This document shows positions 24,489 through 31,500 of a stretch of DNA of 39,997 nucleotides, piece after piece. The notes beneath the pieces were generated by a model, which saw only the letters and a program-made list of their open reading frames with translations, ran no database searches and was not told the DNA's origin. Both the position numbers and the translations under genes were made by a program. The DNA is from Candidatus Hydrothermota bacterium (GTDB lineage: Bacteria; Hydrothermota; Hydrothermia; B15-G9; DRBW01): the NCBI GenBank assembly GCA_021158525.1, contig JAGGUL010000104.1, forward strand, positions 1-39,997. The letters run 5' to 3'. The first letter of the stretch is position 1. Each line of letters begins with the position of its first letter.

Positions 24489-25540
24489 GGTGGATTCTTA
24501 AAAAACTCGGCAGCATCTGGGGCAATGAGGTCGCGGTGGACCTGGGAACCGCCCAGACCCTCATTTATGTTAAGGGAGAGGGGATTGTCCTCAGGGAACC
24601 CTCGGTGGTTGCCGTCGATAAGGTCACTGGCCAGCTCATCGCCGTTGGTCTTGAGGCCAAGAAAATGCTCGGGAAAACCCCGGACGGCATAATCGCCAAA
24701 AGGCCTATGAAGGACGGGGTCATAGCTGACTTTGAGCTGGTTCAGGAGATGCTTTACGCCCTTCTCTCCAGGGTCCTGAGGAGAAATTTACTGGTCAGGC
24801 CCAAGGTCCTTATCGCCGTCCCATCGGGCATCACCGAGGTCGAGAGAAGGGCGGTCAGGGATTCGGCAGAAAACGCAGGGGCACGAGAGGTACTTCTCGT
24901 GGCCGAGCCCGTTGCTGCGGCCGTCGGTATAGGCCTGCCCATAGAAGCCCCCAAGGGCAACATGATCGTGGACATAGGGGGTGGCACAACCGAGATCGCG
25001 GTTATAGCCCTCTCGGGCATCGTCACAAATACCTCGATAAGGATAGCTGGCGACGAACAGGACGAGGCAATCGCCAACTACATCAAGAAAAAATACAACA
25101 TCCTCATCGGCGAACAGACGGCAGAGATGATAAAGATGGAGATCGGAAACGTATTCCCAGACTCAGAAGAAAGAAAAATGGAGGTCAGGGGACGGGACCT
25201 TATCCTGGGCACGCCCAAGACAATAGAAGTGACGTCAAGTGAGATCAGAAACGCGCTGAGAGAGCCTGTCTCCCAGATAATCGATGCCATCAAGAAGGCA
25301 CTGGAGAGGACCCCCCCGGAGCTGGCAGCGGATATAATCGACAGAGGCATCTTCATGACCGGAGGTGGCTCCCTGTTGAAAGGGCTCGATGCCCTCATAA
25401 GGGAGGAGACAAACCTCCCTGTCAAGCTGGTAGAAAACCCCCTGGAGTGCGTTGCCCTCGGAGCCGGCAAGATCCTGGAGGACCTCCCCAGGTACGAAAA
25501 GGTGATACTCAAACCGAGAAAACCGCTCGGAGTTAGGTGA
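24485..25540 (+). CDS. mreB: Rod shape-determining actin homologue MreB
   Basis: A 351-residue bacterial actin that forms membrane-bound filaments guiding lateral wall synthesis. The N-terminus carries a Trp/Ile/Leu amphipathic start (MRWILKKLG), often a membrane anchor. Phosphate loop 1 reads DLGTAQTLIY (usual form DLGTANTL, so Asn to Gln here), phosphate 2 reads MIVDIGGGTTEIAV, and the adenosine motif is FMTGGGSLLKGLD. Length is typical (about 345). It overlaps mutS by 4 nt and mreC by 4 nt (GTGA). Confidence 0.96.
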   Translation: MRWILKKLGSIWGNEVAVDLGTAQTLIYVKGEGIVLREPSVVAVDKVTGQLIAVGLEAKKMLGKTPDGIIAKRPMKDGVIADFELVQEMLYALLSRVLRRNLLVRPKVLIAVPSGITEVERRAVRDSAENAGAREVLLVAEPVAAAVGIGLPIEAPKGNMIVDIGGGTTEIAVIALSGIVTNTSIRIAGDEQDEAIANYIKKKYNILIGEQTAEMIKMEIGNVFPDSEERKMEVRGRDLILGTPKTIEVTSSEIRNALREPVSQIIDAIKKALERTPPELAADIIDRGIFMTGGGSLLKGLDALIREETNLPVKLVENPLECVALGAGKILEDLPRYEKVILKPRKPLGVR

Positions 25541-26244
25541 AAGCCCCTCAGAGAATAATCGCGATATTCCTCCTCCTGAGTTTTCTCTTTGCGATCCCGG
25601 AAGTACGTCGGGTCACGACCTCCTATCTGTTGCATTCCTTTTACATCCCGCTTCTGAAAGCAGAAGCCACCGTCATTGATTTTCTGAACGTGAAAAGGGA
25701 AAGGGAAGACCTGCTGAGAGAGCTCGCCACAGTCAGGCGCTATGCCGTAAAGGAAAAACTCAACCTTTTCCTCGAAGAAAACGCCATCAGGACATCGGCG
25801 ATCCCCATTGCTTACTCTCCCCTCGGTGTGCCCACGAGAATAGCCCTGAATAAGGGAAAAGAATCGGGCATAGAATACGGAGATCCCGTGCTCCAGAAAG
25901 GAAACCTGGCCGGAAAGATAACGGAATCGATGGAGGGCTTGTCCTCGTTCCTCACCCTTCTCTCCGATGAGATGAAAGTGGGCGTCGTCGACACGAGAAG
26001 CGGGGCGCTGGGGGTCCTTAGGGGTGGACTAGAGCCTGCCCTTCTATACATCCCGGAGTGGGCCGACGTGAAGCCCGGCGACACCCTCGCTACTTCGGGT
26101 CTGGGGGGAGTTTTTCCCAGGGCTATACCCGTCGGAATTATCTCCGACACGCTTCCCTCGGAAGATCCCTTTTACCGTAACATCAGGGTAAAACTTTTCG
26201 TCGATTATTACTCGGCGGGCAGCTACACGGTCCGAAGAAAATGA
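25537..26244 (+). CDS. mreC: Rod shape-determining protein MreC
   Basis: A 235-residue bitopic protein. A single N-terminal membrane helix (IIAIFLLLSFLFAI) precedes a short coiled coil (VKREREDLLRELATVRRYAVKEKL) and a periplasmic double beta-barrel domain (PTRIALNKGKESGIEYGDPVL, GKITESMEGLSSFLTLLSDE, GDTLATSGLGGVFPRAIPVG), the hallmark of MreC. It links MreB to PBP2 and RodA. It starts at GTG overlapping the mreB stop. It is shorter than E. coli MreC because it lacks the disordered C-terminal tail. Confidence 0.92.
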   Translation: MKAPQRIIAIFLLLSFLFAIPEVRRVTTSYLLHSFYIPLLKAEATVIDFLNVKREREDLLRELATVRRYAVKEKLNLFLEENAIRTSAIPIAYSPLGVPTRIALNKGKESGIEYGDPVLQKGNLAGKITESMEGLSSFLTLLSDEMKVGVVDTRSGALGVLRGGLEPALLYIPEWADVKPGDTLATSGLGGVFPRAIPVGIISDTLPSEDPFYRNIRVKLFVDYYSAGSYTVRRK

Positions 26245-26672
26245 GAGGGCTCAAATTAGCAATACTCGTTTTGCTGCTCCTGATCCTCGCGATGGTCGAA
26301 GCGAGAATCCTGATCAGAGGCTTCCCCATTCTCACCCTTTCCCTTCTGATGCCCCTTTCCCTCGGCATCGCGACGGAGGTATTCGTCCCTATAGCCTTTC
26401 TGGCCGGAATATTGAAGGACGGACTCTTTCCGCAGAACCTATGGGTTTCGCCCTTCCTCTTCGTGATCACCGGGCTGATAGGGTATATCTTCAGGGGATA
26501 CGTTAACTTGAAACTCACTGCCCCAAAGCTATTCTATTTCCTGCTGTTTAGCCTGTTTTACATACTGGCTTTGAGCTGGGCTTCCGGGGTCGGGATATCT
26601 CCCGCCAACCTCGTCTCGGCCGTCCTGACCACATCACTGCTATCCCTTGTCGTATCATGGGCAATACAGTGA
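26241..26672 (+). CDS. mreD: Rod shape-determining protein MreD
   Basis: A 143-residue hydrophobic protein with about five membrane helices (LAILVLLLLILAMVEARIL, LSLLMPLSLGIATEVFVPIAFLAGIL, PFLFVITGLIGYIFRGY, LFYFLLFSLFYILALSWA, LSLVVSWAI). The sequence is poorly conserved, as usual for MreD; the call rests on size, topology and position between mreC and PBP2. Its ATG overlaps the mreC stop by 4 nt. Confidence 0.85.
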   Translation: MRGLKLAILVLLLLILAMVEARILIRGFPILTLSLLMPLSLGIATEVFVPIAFLAGILKDGLFPQNLWVSPFLFVITGLIGYIFRGYVNLKLTAPKLFYFLLFSLFYILALSWASGVGISPANLVSAVLTTSLLSLVVSWAIQ

Positions 26673-28366
26673 GGTACAAGGGTTTTCTTTACCTGTTCTT
26701 CGCCCTCTGGGGTCTTCTTCTTTTGAGGCTGGTGAAAATCCAGATTCTGGACCACGAACAGTATCTGAAACAGGCCGAAAAAAACTACATAAAGCCCCTC
26801 CGCGTGCCTCCCCTTCGCGGGAAGATTCTGGACAGAGAAGGCCGCGTTCTCGCAGACTGGAAACCGATATTCAGGATCTCAGTCCTGGGCGAGAAAACCA
26901 CGAAGGAGGGACTCCTCGAGCTCTCCAGGCTCCTTCACGTCGATATAGACCCTGACACCATAATCGGCCGGCCCGGATACATCAGGATAAAGGACGGGGC
27001 CTCCCTGGAGGAAGTGATCTCCGTCGAGGAAAGGGAGGACCGCTTCCCCTGGATTGTAGTCAGCACAATTCCCACGCGCAGATACCTCTATGACGGGGCT
27101 TTCTTCCATCTCCTCGGCTATACCGGCGAGGTCAGCCCCTCTGACCTGGAGAGGGACCCGAATTACAGGCCCGGGGACATCATCGGAAAGTCCGGCGTGG
27201 AGAAAGAATATGAGGAAATGCTGCGAGGGAAACCTGGATACAAGTTTTACTCCGTCGATGCCACGGGGAAGATAATTGAAACCGATCCGCGACCTCCTAT
27301 CCTTCCCGTTAAGGGCAAGGACATCGTTCTCACCGTTGACCTCGGCCTCCAGCTCTATGCCGATTCTCTCTTCAGTGACTACAGAAGAGGAGTTGCCGTT
27401 GCCCTCGATCCGAGAAACGGGGACGTCCTCTTATTCTATTCGAAACCCTATGCCGATCCCAATGTCCTTTCCATGGGCATCTCCAGGGAAGAATGGAAAA
27501 AGTTACTCGAGAGAAAGGACAATCCCCTCCTCGACCGTTGCATCGCGGGGCTTTATCCTCCCGGTTCCATCTTCAAACTTGTGACTGGGGCCATTGCCCT
27601 TGACCTGAAACTGGTACGACCCCACGACCGTCCCGTAGTCTGCAGAGGTGCCTACAAAATGGGCAACAGGCTCTGGCGCTGCTGGCTCCCCTCGGGCCAC
27701 GGCGCCCTCGATTTTTATCATGCCATCGAACAGTCCTGTGACGTATATTTCTATTATCTCGGCCAGAAAATCGGCCTTGCCCGCTTTCTGAAATACGTCA
27801 GGAACTTCGGCCTGCAGGAAAAACTTGGGATAGACCTCCCCGGAGAGAAGGGCGGATTTATCCCCGACATGGCCTGGTACGAGGAGAGGTACGGAAAAGG
27901 CAGAGTTCCCGAGGGCCTCGTCCTGAACCTGGCGATAGGTCAGGGGGAAATACTGCTCACGCCTCTGGATCTCGCCTTTCTGACTGCGCTTATCTCGAGG
28001 GATTCGACGGCCACACCTCACATACTGAAGGCAAACCCCGAAAAGCTATCCTGGCACAGAGCTCCTGTCGAAGGAAGCATATTAGAACACATAAGGAGAG
28101 GCATGTACCTCGCCGTGAACGGCGAAGAAGGAACGGGCGTAAACGCCCAGATAGAGGGCATTGAGGTGGCCGGCAAAACTGGCACGGCGCAAAACCCCCA
28201 CGGCAAGGAGCACGCCCTGTTTGCGGCCTTCGCTCCATATGAGGATCCACAGATCGCTGTTGTGGTCATCGTGGAGAACGCTGGACATGGGGGTAGCTTC
28301 GCAGCTCCCATAGCGGGAAAACTCATAGAAAGGTATCTAAAGGGCAAAGAAAATGCCAAGAAGTGA
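26657..28366 (+). CDS. mrdA: Penicillin-binding protein 2 (elongasome transpeptidase)
   Basis: A 569-residue class B PBP that cross-links lateral-wall peptidoglycan. An N-terminal membrane helix (FLYLFFALWGLLLLRLV) precedes the dimerisation/pedestal domain with PLRGKILDREGRVLAD, then the transpeptidase domain: the nucleophile motif SIFK at Ser304, SCD at 360-362 and KTGTAQ at Lys507 (numbering from ATG 26657). All three catalytic motifs are intact. Start choice: ATG 26657 overlaps mreD by 16 nt, while GTG 26669 would give the same 4-nt GTGA overlap seen at mreB/mreC and may be the real start, four codons in. It partners with RodA immediately downstream. Confidence 0.95.
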   Translation: MGNTVRYKGFLYLFFALWGLLLLRLVKIQILDHEQYLKQAEKNYIKPLRVPPLRGKILDREGRVLADWKPIFRISVLGEKTTKEGLLELSRLLHVDIDPDTIIGRPGYIRIKDGASLEEVISVEEREDRFPWIVVSTIPTRRYLYDGAFFHLLGYTGEVSPSDLERDPNYRPGDIIGKSGVEKEYEEMLRGKPGYKFYSVDATGKIIETDPRPPILPVKGKDIVLTVDLGLQLYADSLFSDYRRGVAVALDPRNGDVLLFYSKPYADPNVLSMGISREEWKKLLERKDNPLLDRCIAGLYPPGSIFKLVTGAIALDLKLVRPHDRPVVCRGAYKMGNRLWRCWLPSGHGALDFYHAIEQSCDVYFYYLGQKIGLARFLKYVRNFGLQEKLGIDLPGEKGGFIPDMAWYEERYGKGRVPEGLVLNLAIGQGEILLTPLDLAFLTALISRDSTATPHILKANPEKLSWHRAPVEGSILEHIRRGMYLAVNGEEGTGVNAQIEGIEVAGKTGTAQNPHGKEHALFAAFAPYEDPQIAVVVIVENAGHGGSFAAPIAGKLIERYLKGKENAKK

Positions 28367-29546
28367 AGCACGCGCTTTCATAATAATCCCCTTCACGCTC
28401 CTCGCCATGGGGCTTGTGGAGCTCTCGTCCATAAGTCAGTTCTATTTCGAGAGGCAACTTGCATGGGCTTTCTTCTCGGTTTCCGTCTTCGCTCTCTTTG
28501 CCCTCGTGCCCCTGAAATTCTGGAAAGCTCTTGGGATCCCCCTTTACTTGGCGTCGCTCCTTTTCCTGGCCCTCGCTCTGGCAATAGGCGGACCCGGTCC
28601 TAGAAGATGGCTCCAGTTTGGAAGCACCAGGTTCCAGCCCTCGGAGCTGGCAAAGCTCGGATACATACTGGTTGCCGCGAGAATCCTCTCCAACCGAAGA
28701 AAGAGTCAGATAGCCCTTCTCCTTCAGCTCGGCTTCCTCGCCCTGATTCCCTTCCTCCTGACCATAGCCGAGCCCGACCTGGCGACTTCCGTCACCTTTC
28801 TCTGGATCTATGTGGTTCTGCTTTTCCTTTTTGACATATCTCCTTTTTACCTCGCTTTTCTCCTAATGCCGCCCCTCGCGGTGATAACATCTTTCTCCCC
28901 CATCCTCTTTCTGCTTCTCTTCGTCGGAGCCCTGCTTTACTCCCGTTACATAAAGGCTGGCCTGGCCTACACCGTGAGCCTCCTGACCCTCATCCTGTTC
29001 CTCGGATTCAGCACCCCCCTCATATGGAAAAAGGCTTTGAAGCCCTATCAGAGGGAAAGGGTTATAGCCTTTCTCGCCCCGGAAAAATACAGGACGGGAT
29101 CGGGATGGCAGATCCTCCAGGCCAGGATCGCTTTAGGTTCGGGGGGGCTGGGAGGAAAGGGATATGGCCGAGGGACGCAGAAAGGTCTTTCCTTTCTCCC
29201 TGCTGCCCATACTGATTTCATCTTCTCGAGTTTCGGCGAGGAGTTCGGATTCGTAGGGTCTTTTCTCGTCTTCATTCTTTTCAGCGGGCTGATCTACACA
29301 ATCCTGCGGTCCTCTTTCAAAATGCGAGATCGCTTCAGGAGAGCCCTTGGCATCGGCATCGGCGCCTATTTCACATACCACTTCCTGGCCAATATAGGCA
29401 CAAACCTCGGATTCTTTCCCGTGGCTGGAGTTCCACTTCCTTTCATGACCTATGGAGGAAGTCACCTCACCGTCGAAGCGGCTTTGCTGGGGCTTTTGAT
29501 CAGAGCGCTCAGGGAAGAGAGCTCAAGCTACCGAATCTTGGAATAA
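28353..29546 (+). CDS. rodA: Peptidoglycan glycosyltransferase RodA (SEDS family)
   Basis: A 397-residue polytopic SEDS protein that polymerises lipid II during elongation. Family motifs are RRWLQFGSTRFQPSELAK (the W-x-x-x-G-x-x-x-x-QPSE block), the YQRERVIAFLAPEKYRTGSGWQILQARIALGSGG region, GKGYGRGTQKGLSFLPAAHTDFIFS with the catalytic-region Asp and EEFGFVG, and the end FMTYGGSHLTVEA. About ten membrane helices. It overlaps mrdA by 14 nt and ends two bases before the convergent DUF59 gene. Confidence 0.96.
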   Translation: MPRSEARAFIIIPFTLLAMGLVELSSISQFYFERQLAWAFFSVSVFALFALVPLKFWKALGIPLYLASLLFLALALAIGGPGPRRWLQFGSTRFQPSELAKLGYILVAARILSNRRKSQIALLLQLGFLALIPFLLTIAEPDLATSVTFLWIYVVLLFLFDISPFYLAFLLMPPLAVITSFSPILFLLLFVGALLYSRYIKAGLAYTVSLLTLILFLGFSTPLIWKKALKPYQRERVIAFLAPEKYRTGSGWQILQARIALGSGGLGGKGYGRGTQKGLSFLPAAHTDFIFSSFGEEFGFVGSFLVFILFSGLIYTILRSSFKMRDRFRRALGIGIGAYFTYHFLANIGTNLGFFPVAGVPLPFMTYGGSHLTVEAALLGLLIRALREESSSYRILE

Positions 29547-29548
29547 TC

Positions 29549-29860
29549 TCAGATGTTATAGCCATAAGATCGAAGTACCCTCTTCCCCTCTTCGGAGATC
29601 CTGTCCACAGTCCAGGGAGGATCCCAGACGATTTCCACTTCCGCGTCCTCAACGCCCTCGAGTTTGAGAAGGCGATCCTTTGCCTGCATCGCTATGGCGC
29701 CAGCGAGCGGGCAACCGCGGGCCGTGAGCGTCATCTTAACGTGTACCTTGTTCCCCTCGATCTCTATGCCGTAAATAAGCCCGAGGTCCACTATGTTGAT
29801 GGGGATCTCGGGATCAAATACCTCTTTAAGTGCCTCTATTACTCTTTCCTTGGTCAGCAT
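29549..29860 (-). CDS. MIP18/DUF59 family iron-sulfur assembly protein (SufT/PaaD-like)
   Basis: A 103-residue protein from ATG 29860, chosen because GGAGG stands just before it and the promoter lies behind it. DUF59 features are [20 protein letters not shown] at about residues 15-32 and the single Cys in TARGCPLAG (Cys50), followed by [14 protein letters not shown]. Proteins of this family help mature Fe-S clusters; similar stand-alone genes are often called 'metal-sulfur cluster biosynthetic enzyme'. It is monocistronic here, tail-to-tail with rodA. Confidence 0.9.
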   Translation of the reverse strand: MLTKERVIEALKEVFDPEIPINIVDLGLIYGIEIEGNKVHVKMTLTARGCPLAGAIAMQAKDRLLKLEGVEDAEVEIVWDPPWTVDRISEEGKRVLRSYGYNI

Positions 29861-29880
29861 ATTTCCTCCTTCTTCCGTGC

Positions 29881-29909
29881 ATTTTACCAGAGAAAACATG
29901 ACATGTCAA
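29881..29909 (-). promoter_or_regulatory. Promoter of the DUF59 gene
   Basis: Minus-strand TTGACA (29909-29904), 17 bases, TAAAAT (29886-29881). Start near 29874 gives a 14-nt leader with the GGAGG site. Confidence 0.8.
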
Positions 29910-29965
29910 GATATCGGCCTATCTTTGAAGCGATGTCCTCCATCTTTATAATCTGAAAAAGTGAC

Positions 29966-29994
29966 TTGACAAACTAACTAAGGAAAAGTATTAA
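29966..29994 (+). promoter_or_regulatory. Promoter of the KaiC-like cluster, predicted leaderless
   Basis: TTGACA (29966-29971), 17 bases, TATTAA (29989-29994). The -10 end at 29994 puts +1 near 30001, two bases before ATG 30003, and no Shine-Dalgarno sequence is correctly spaced before that ATG. A second -10 candidate, TAATAT (29992-29997), gives the same conclusion. Confidence 0.6.
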
Positions 29995-30002
29995 TATACG
30001 CT

Positions 30003-30866
30003 ATGGAAAACCTGATAAAAGAAAGTATAAAAAATCTTAGCGAAGTGGGAAAAAAGGCGCCGAGGCTCGAGGGGGTGCCCTCGGGCGTTGAGGGATTGGA
30101 CGACCTCTTTTTCACGTCGAAAATCCAGGATGGCAGGGCGATCCGGATGCCGCTCGGCGGAATACCGCGCTACTCCGTCGTCAACCTGACCGGGATCTCC
30201 GATACGGGGAAATCCCTCATGGCCGAACAGTTCGCCGTCAAACAAGCAGCGCGTGGGAAGAGGGTGGCTTTCGTGACGGTGGAAACTCCTGCCACATTCC
30301 TCTCAGTGGGGCTCAAGGAAAGGGCCTTTGCCATGGGCTTCCAGGAGACCGAGGAGATCGAGAAGAACATATACATCATCGACGCAGCCAGCTATTCGGC
30401 CCTCAGAGAAGACATAAAGGTCCTCCTCGACACCCTGGCCTACGCGATAAAAACCTACAGGATCGATTTCACCGTCATCGACTCCATCACTGGCCTCTAC
30501 GAGGCTAAGGAGATGCTCGCCAGGACCTTCGTCAGGCAGGTTTACAACTTCCTCAAAAAATGGTATCAGACAGCCCTCCTCGTCTCCCAGAAACGCTCAG
30601 GGCACGAAGAGCTGTCGGCAGAAGCCGCCGGTGGATATGCGGTGTCCCACATCGTCGATTGCACAATGGTCCTGTCGAAACGCATAATCCAGAGTCAGTA
30701 CGACGAACGGATCTACAAAAAACCGATCGGAGAGCTCATCAGGTTCTTCAGGATCGACGGCTGCAGGATGTGCGGCCACGACACCGATACCCATCTCATG
30801 GAGATCACCGAACTCGGCCTGGTCAAAATAGAAAAGAGCCTGAAGGAATACCTCAAAAAACAATAA
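30003..30866 (+). CDS. KaiC/RadA-like single-domain RecA ATPase with C-terminal Cys/His cluster
   Basis: A 287-residue RecA-superfamily ATPase of the KaiC group. Walker A is GISDTGKS at 64-71, the catalytic Glu region is VTVETPAT (Glu94), and Walker B ends at Asp160 (FTVIDSITG). A loop 2-like segment GHEELSAEAAGGYAVSHIVD precedes a probable metal site: Cys254, Cys257, His259 and His264 (CRMCGHDTDTH). It has one KaiC domain, not two, and none of the phosphorylation-linked circadian context. From memory it matches the 'KaiC domain protein, AF_0795 family' seen in thermophilic archaea and bacteria, which sits next to a small regulator as it does here. It is the first gene of a four-gene operon. 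A regulatory or DNA-transaction role is likely; the actual function is unknown. Confidence 0.85.
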   Translation: MENLIKESIKNLSEVGKKAPRLEGVPSGVEGLDDLFFTSKIQDGRAIRMPLGGIPRYSVVNLTGISDTGKSLMAEQFAVKQAARGKRVAFVTVETPATFLSVGLKERAFAMGFQETEEIEKNIYIIDAASYSALREDIKVLLDTLAYAIKTYRIDFTVIDSITGLYEAKEMLARTFVRQVYNFLKKWYQTALLVSQKRSGHEELSAEAAGGYAVSHIVDCTMVLSKRIIQSQYDERIYKKPIGELIRFFRIDGCRMCGHDTDTHLMEITELGLVKIEKSLKEYLKKQ

Positions 30867-30879
30867 AGGAGGTGGGAAG

Positions 30880-31500
30880 ATGCCGGTCTTACGTCCTGAT
30901 GAAATTCAGCAGTACGACATCGATACAATAGCCATCAGGGTTTTTCTGAAGGCCCTCGAGATCATAGGAGGGCCGAGAAAGCTCATTGAGCTCAGAAACC
31001 TCACGTGGATCACCTCGCTGATGGAGGCCGCCTATGCCGTTGTCCTTGCCGATCAGTCCCTCAAAACCGAGGACGAGATAGCTGAATTCCTGGGTCTGAC
31101 GAGACAGACCGTGAGAAACATCCTCAGGGCCGATCCGGAGCTCGTAATGCAGAAACTCGAAGGGGAACTCCAGGAAAAAACGCCGCGAGCCCACACGGCT
31201 GGCGGTCTGGCCAAACTCGCCCACAAGGAGATCAAAGAGGGCAGAGATTACCTCAATTTCTTCATTTACGCCCTTGAAAGTGCATCGGAGAGCCTGGGCA
31301 TATACTGGCCCATTGAAGTGCTCAGAAAGATAAAGGGAATGGACTTCCCTGTCGACAAAGAGGAGCTCGCAGAGAGGCTCAGAGGCCTCTCGATAAAGAA
31401 CGTCCCTTCAGAGGAGATCCTGGAAAAACTCGACTATCCGGTGAAGAGCCCCAGCGATCTCTTGCACAAGATCAGAAAAAGCCTCGAAGGAGGAGGATAA
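30880..31500 (+). CDS. HTH regulator of the 'near-KaiC' type
   Basis: A 206-residue protein. A helix-turn-helix is visible at about residues 63-83 (TEDEIAEFLGLTRQTVRNIL), resembling sigma-region-4/LuxR-type HTHs. The rest is helical, with AHKEIKEGRDYLNFFIYALES and a C-terminal KNVPSEEILEKLDYPVKSPSDLLHKI. It appears to be the partner family (probable regulatory domain found beside KaiC-domain proteins) known from thermophile genomes; this is recalled, not searched. It follows the ATPase by 13 bases with AAAGGAGGTG, so stoichiometric co-expression is expected. It probably binds DNA and is controlled by the ATPase. Confidence 0.75.
   Translation: MPVLRPDEIQQYDIDTIAIRVFLKALEIIGGPRKLIELRNLTWITSLMEAAYAVVLADQSLKTEDEIAEFLGLTRQTVRNILRADPELVMQKLEGELQEKTPRAHTAGGLAKLAHKEIKEGRDYLNFFIYALESASESLGIYWPIEVLRKIKGMDFPVDKEELAERLRGLSIKNVPSEEILEKLDYPVKSPSDLLHKIRKSLEGGG

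Noticed and set aside
30003-30866. KaiC-like gene as part of a circadian kaiABC clock
   Set aside because: One KaiC domain only, no kaiA or kaiB nearby, and the neighbours fit the thermophile KaiC-partner type instead.
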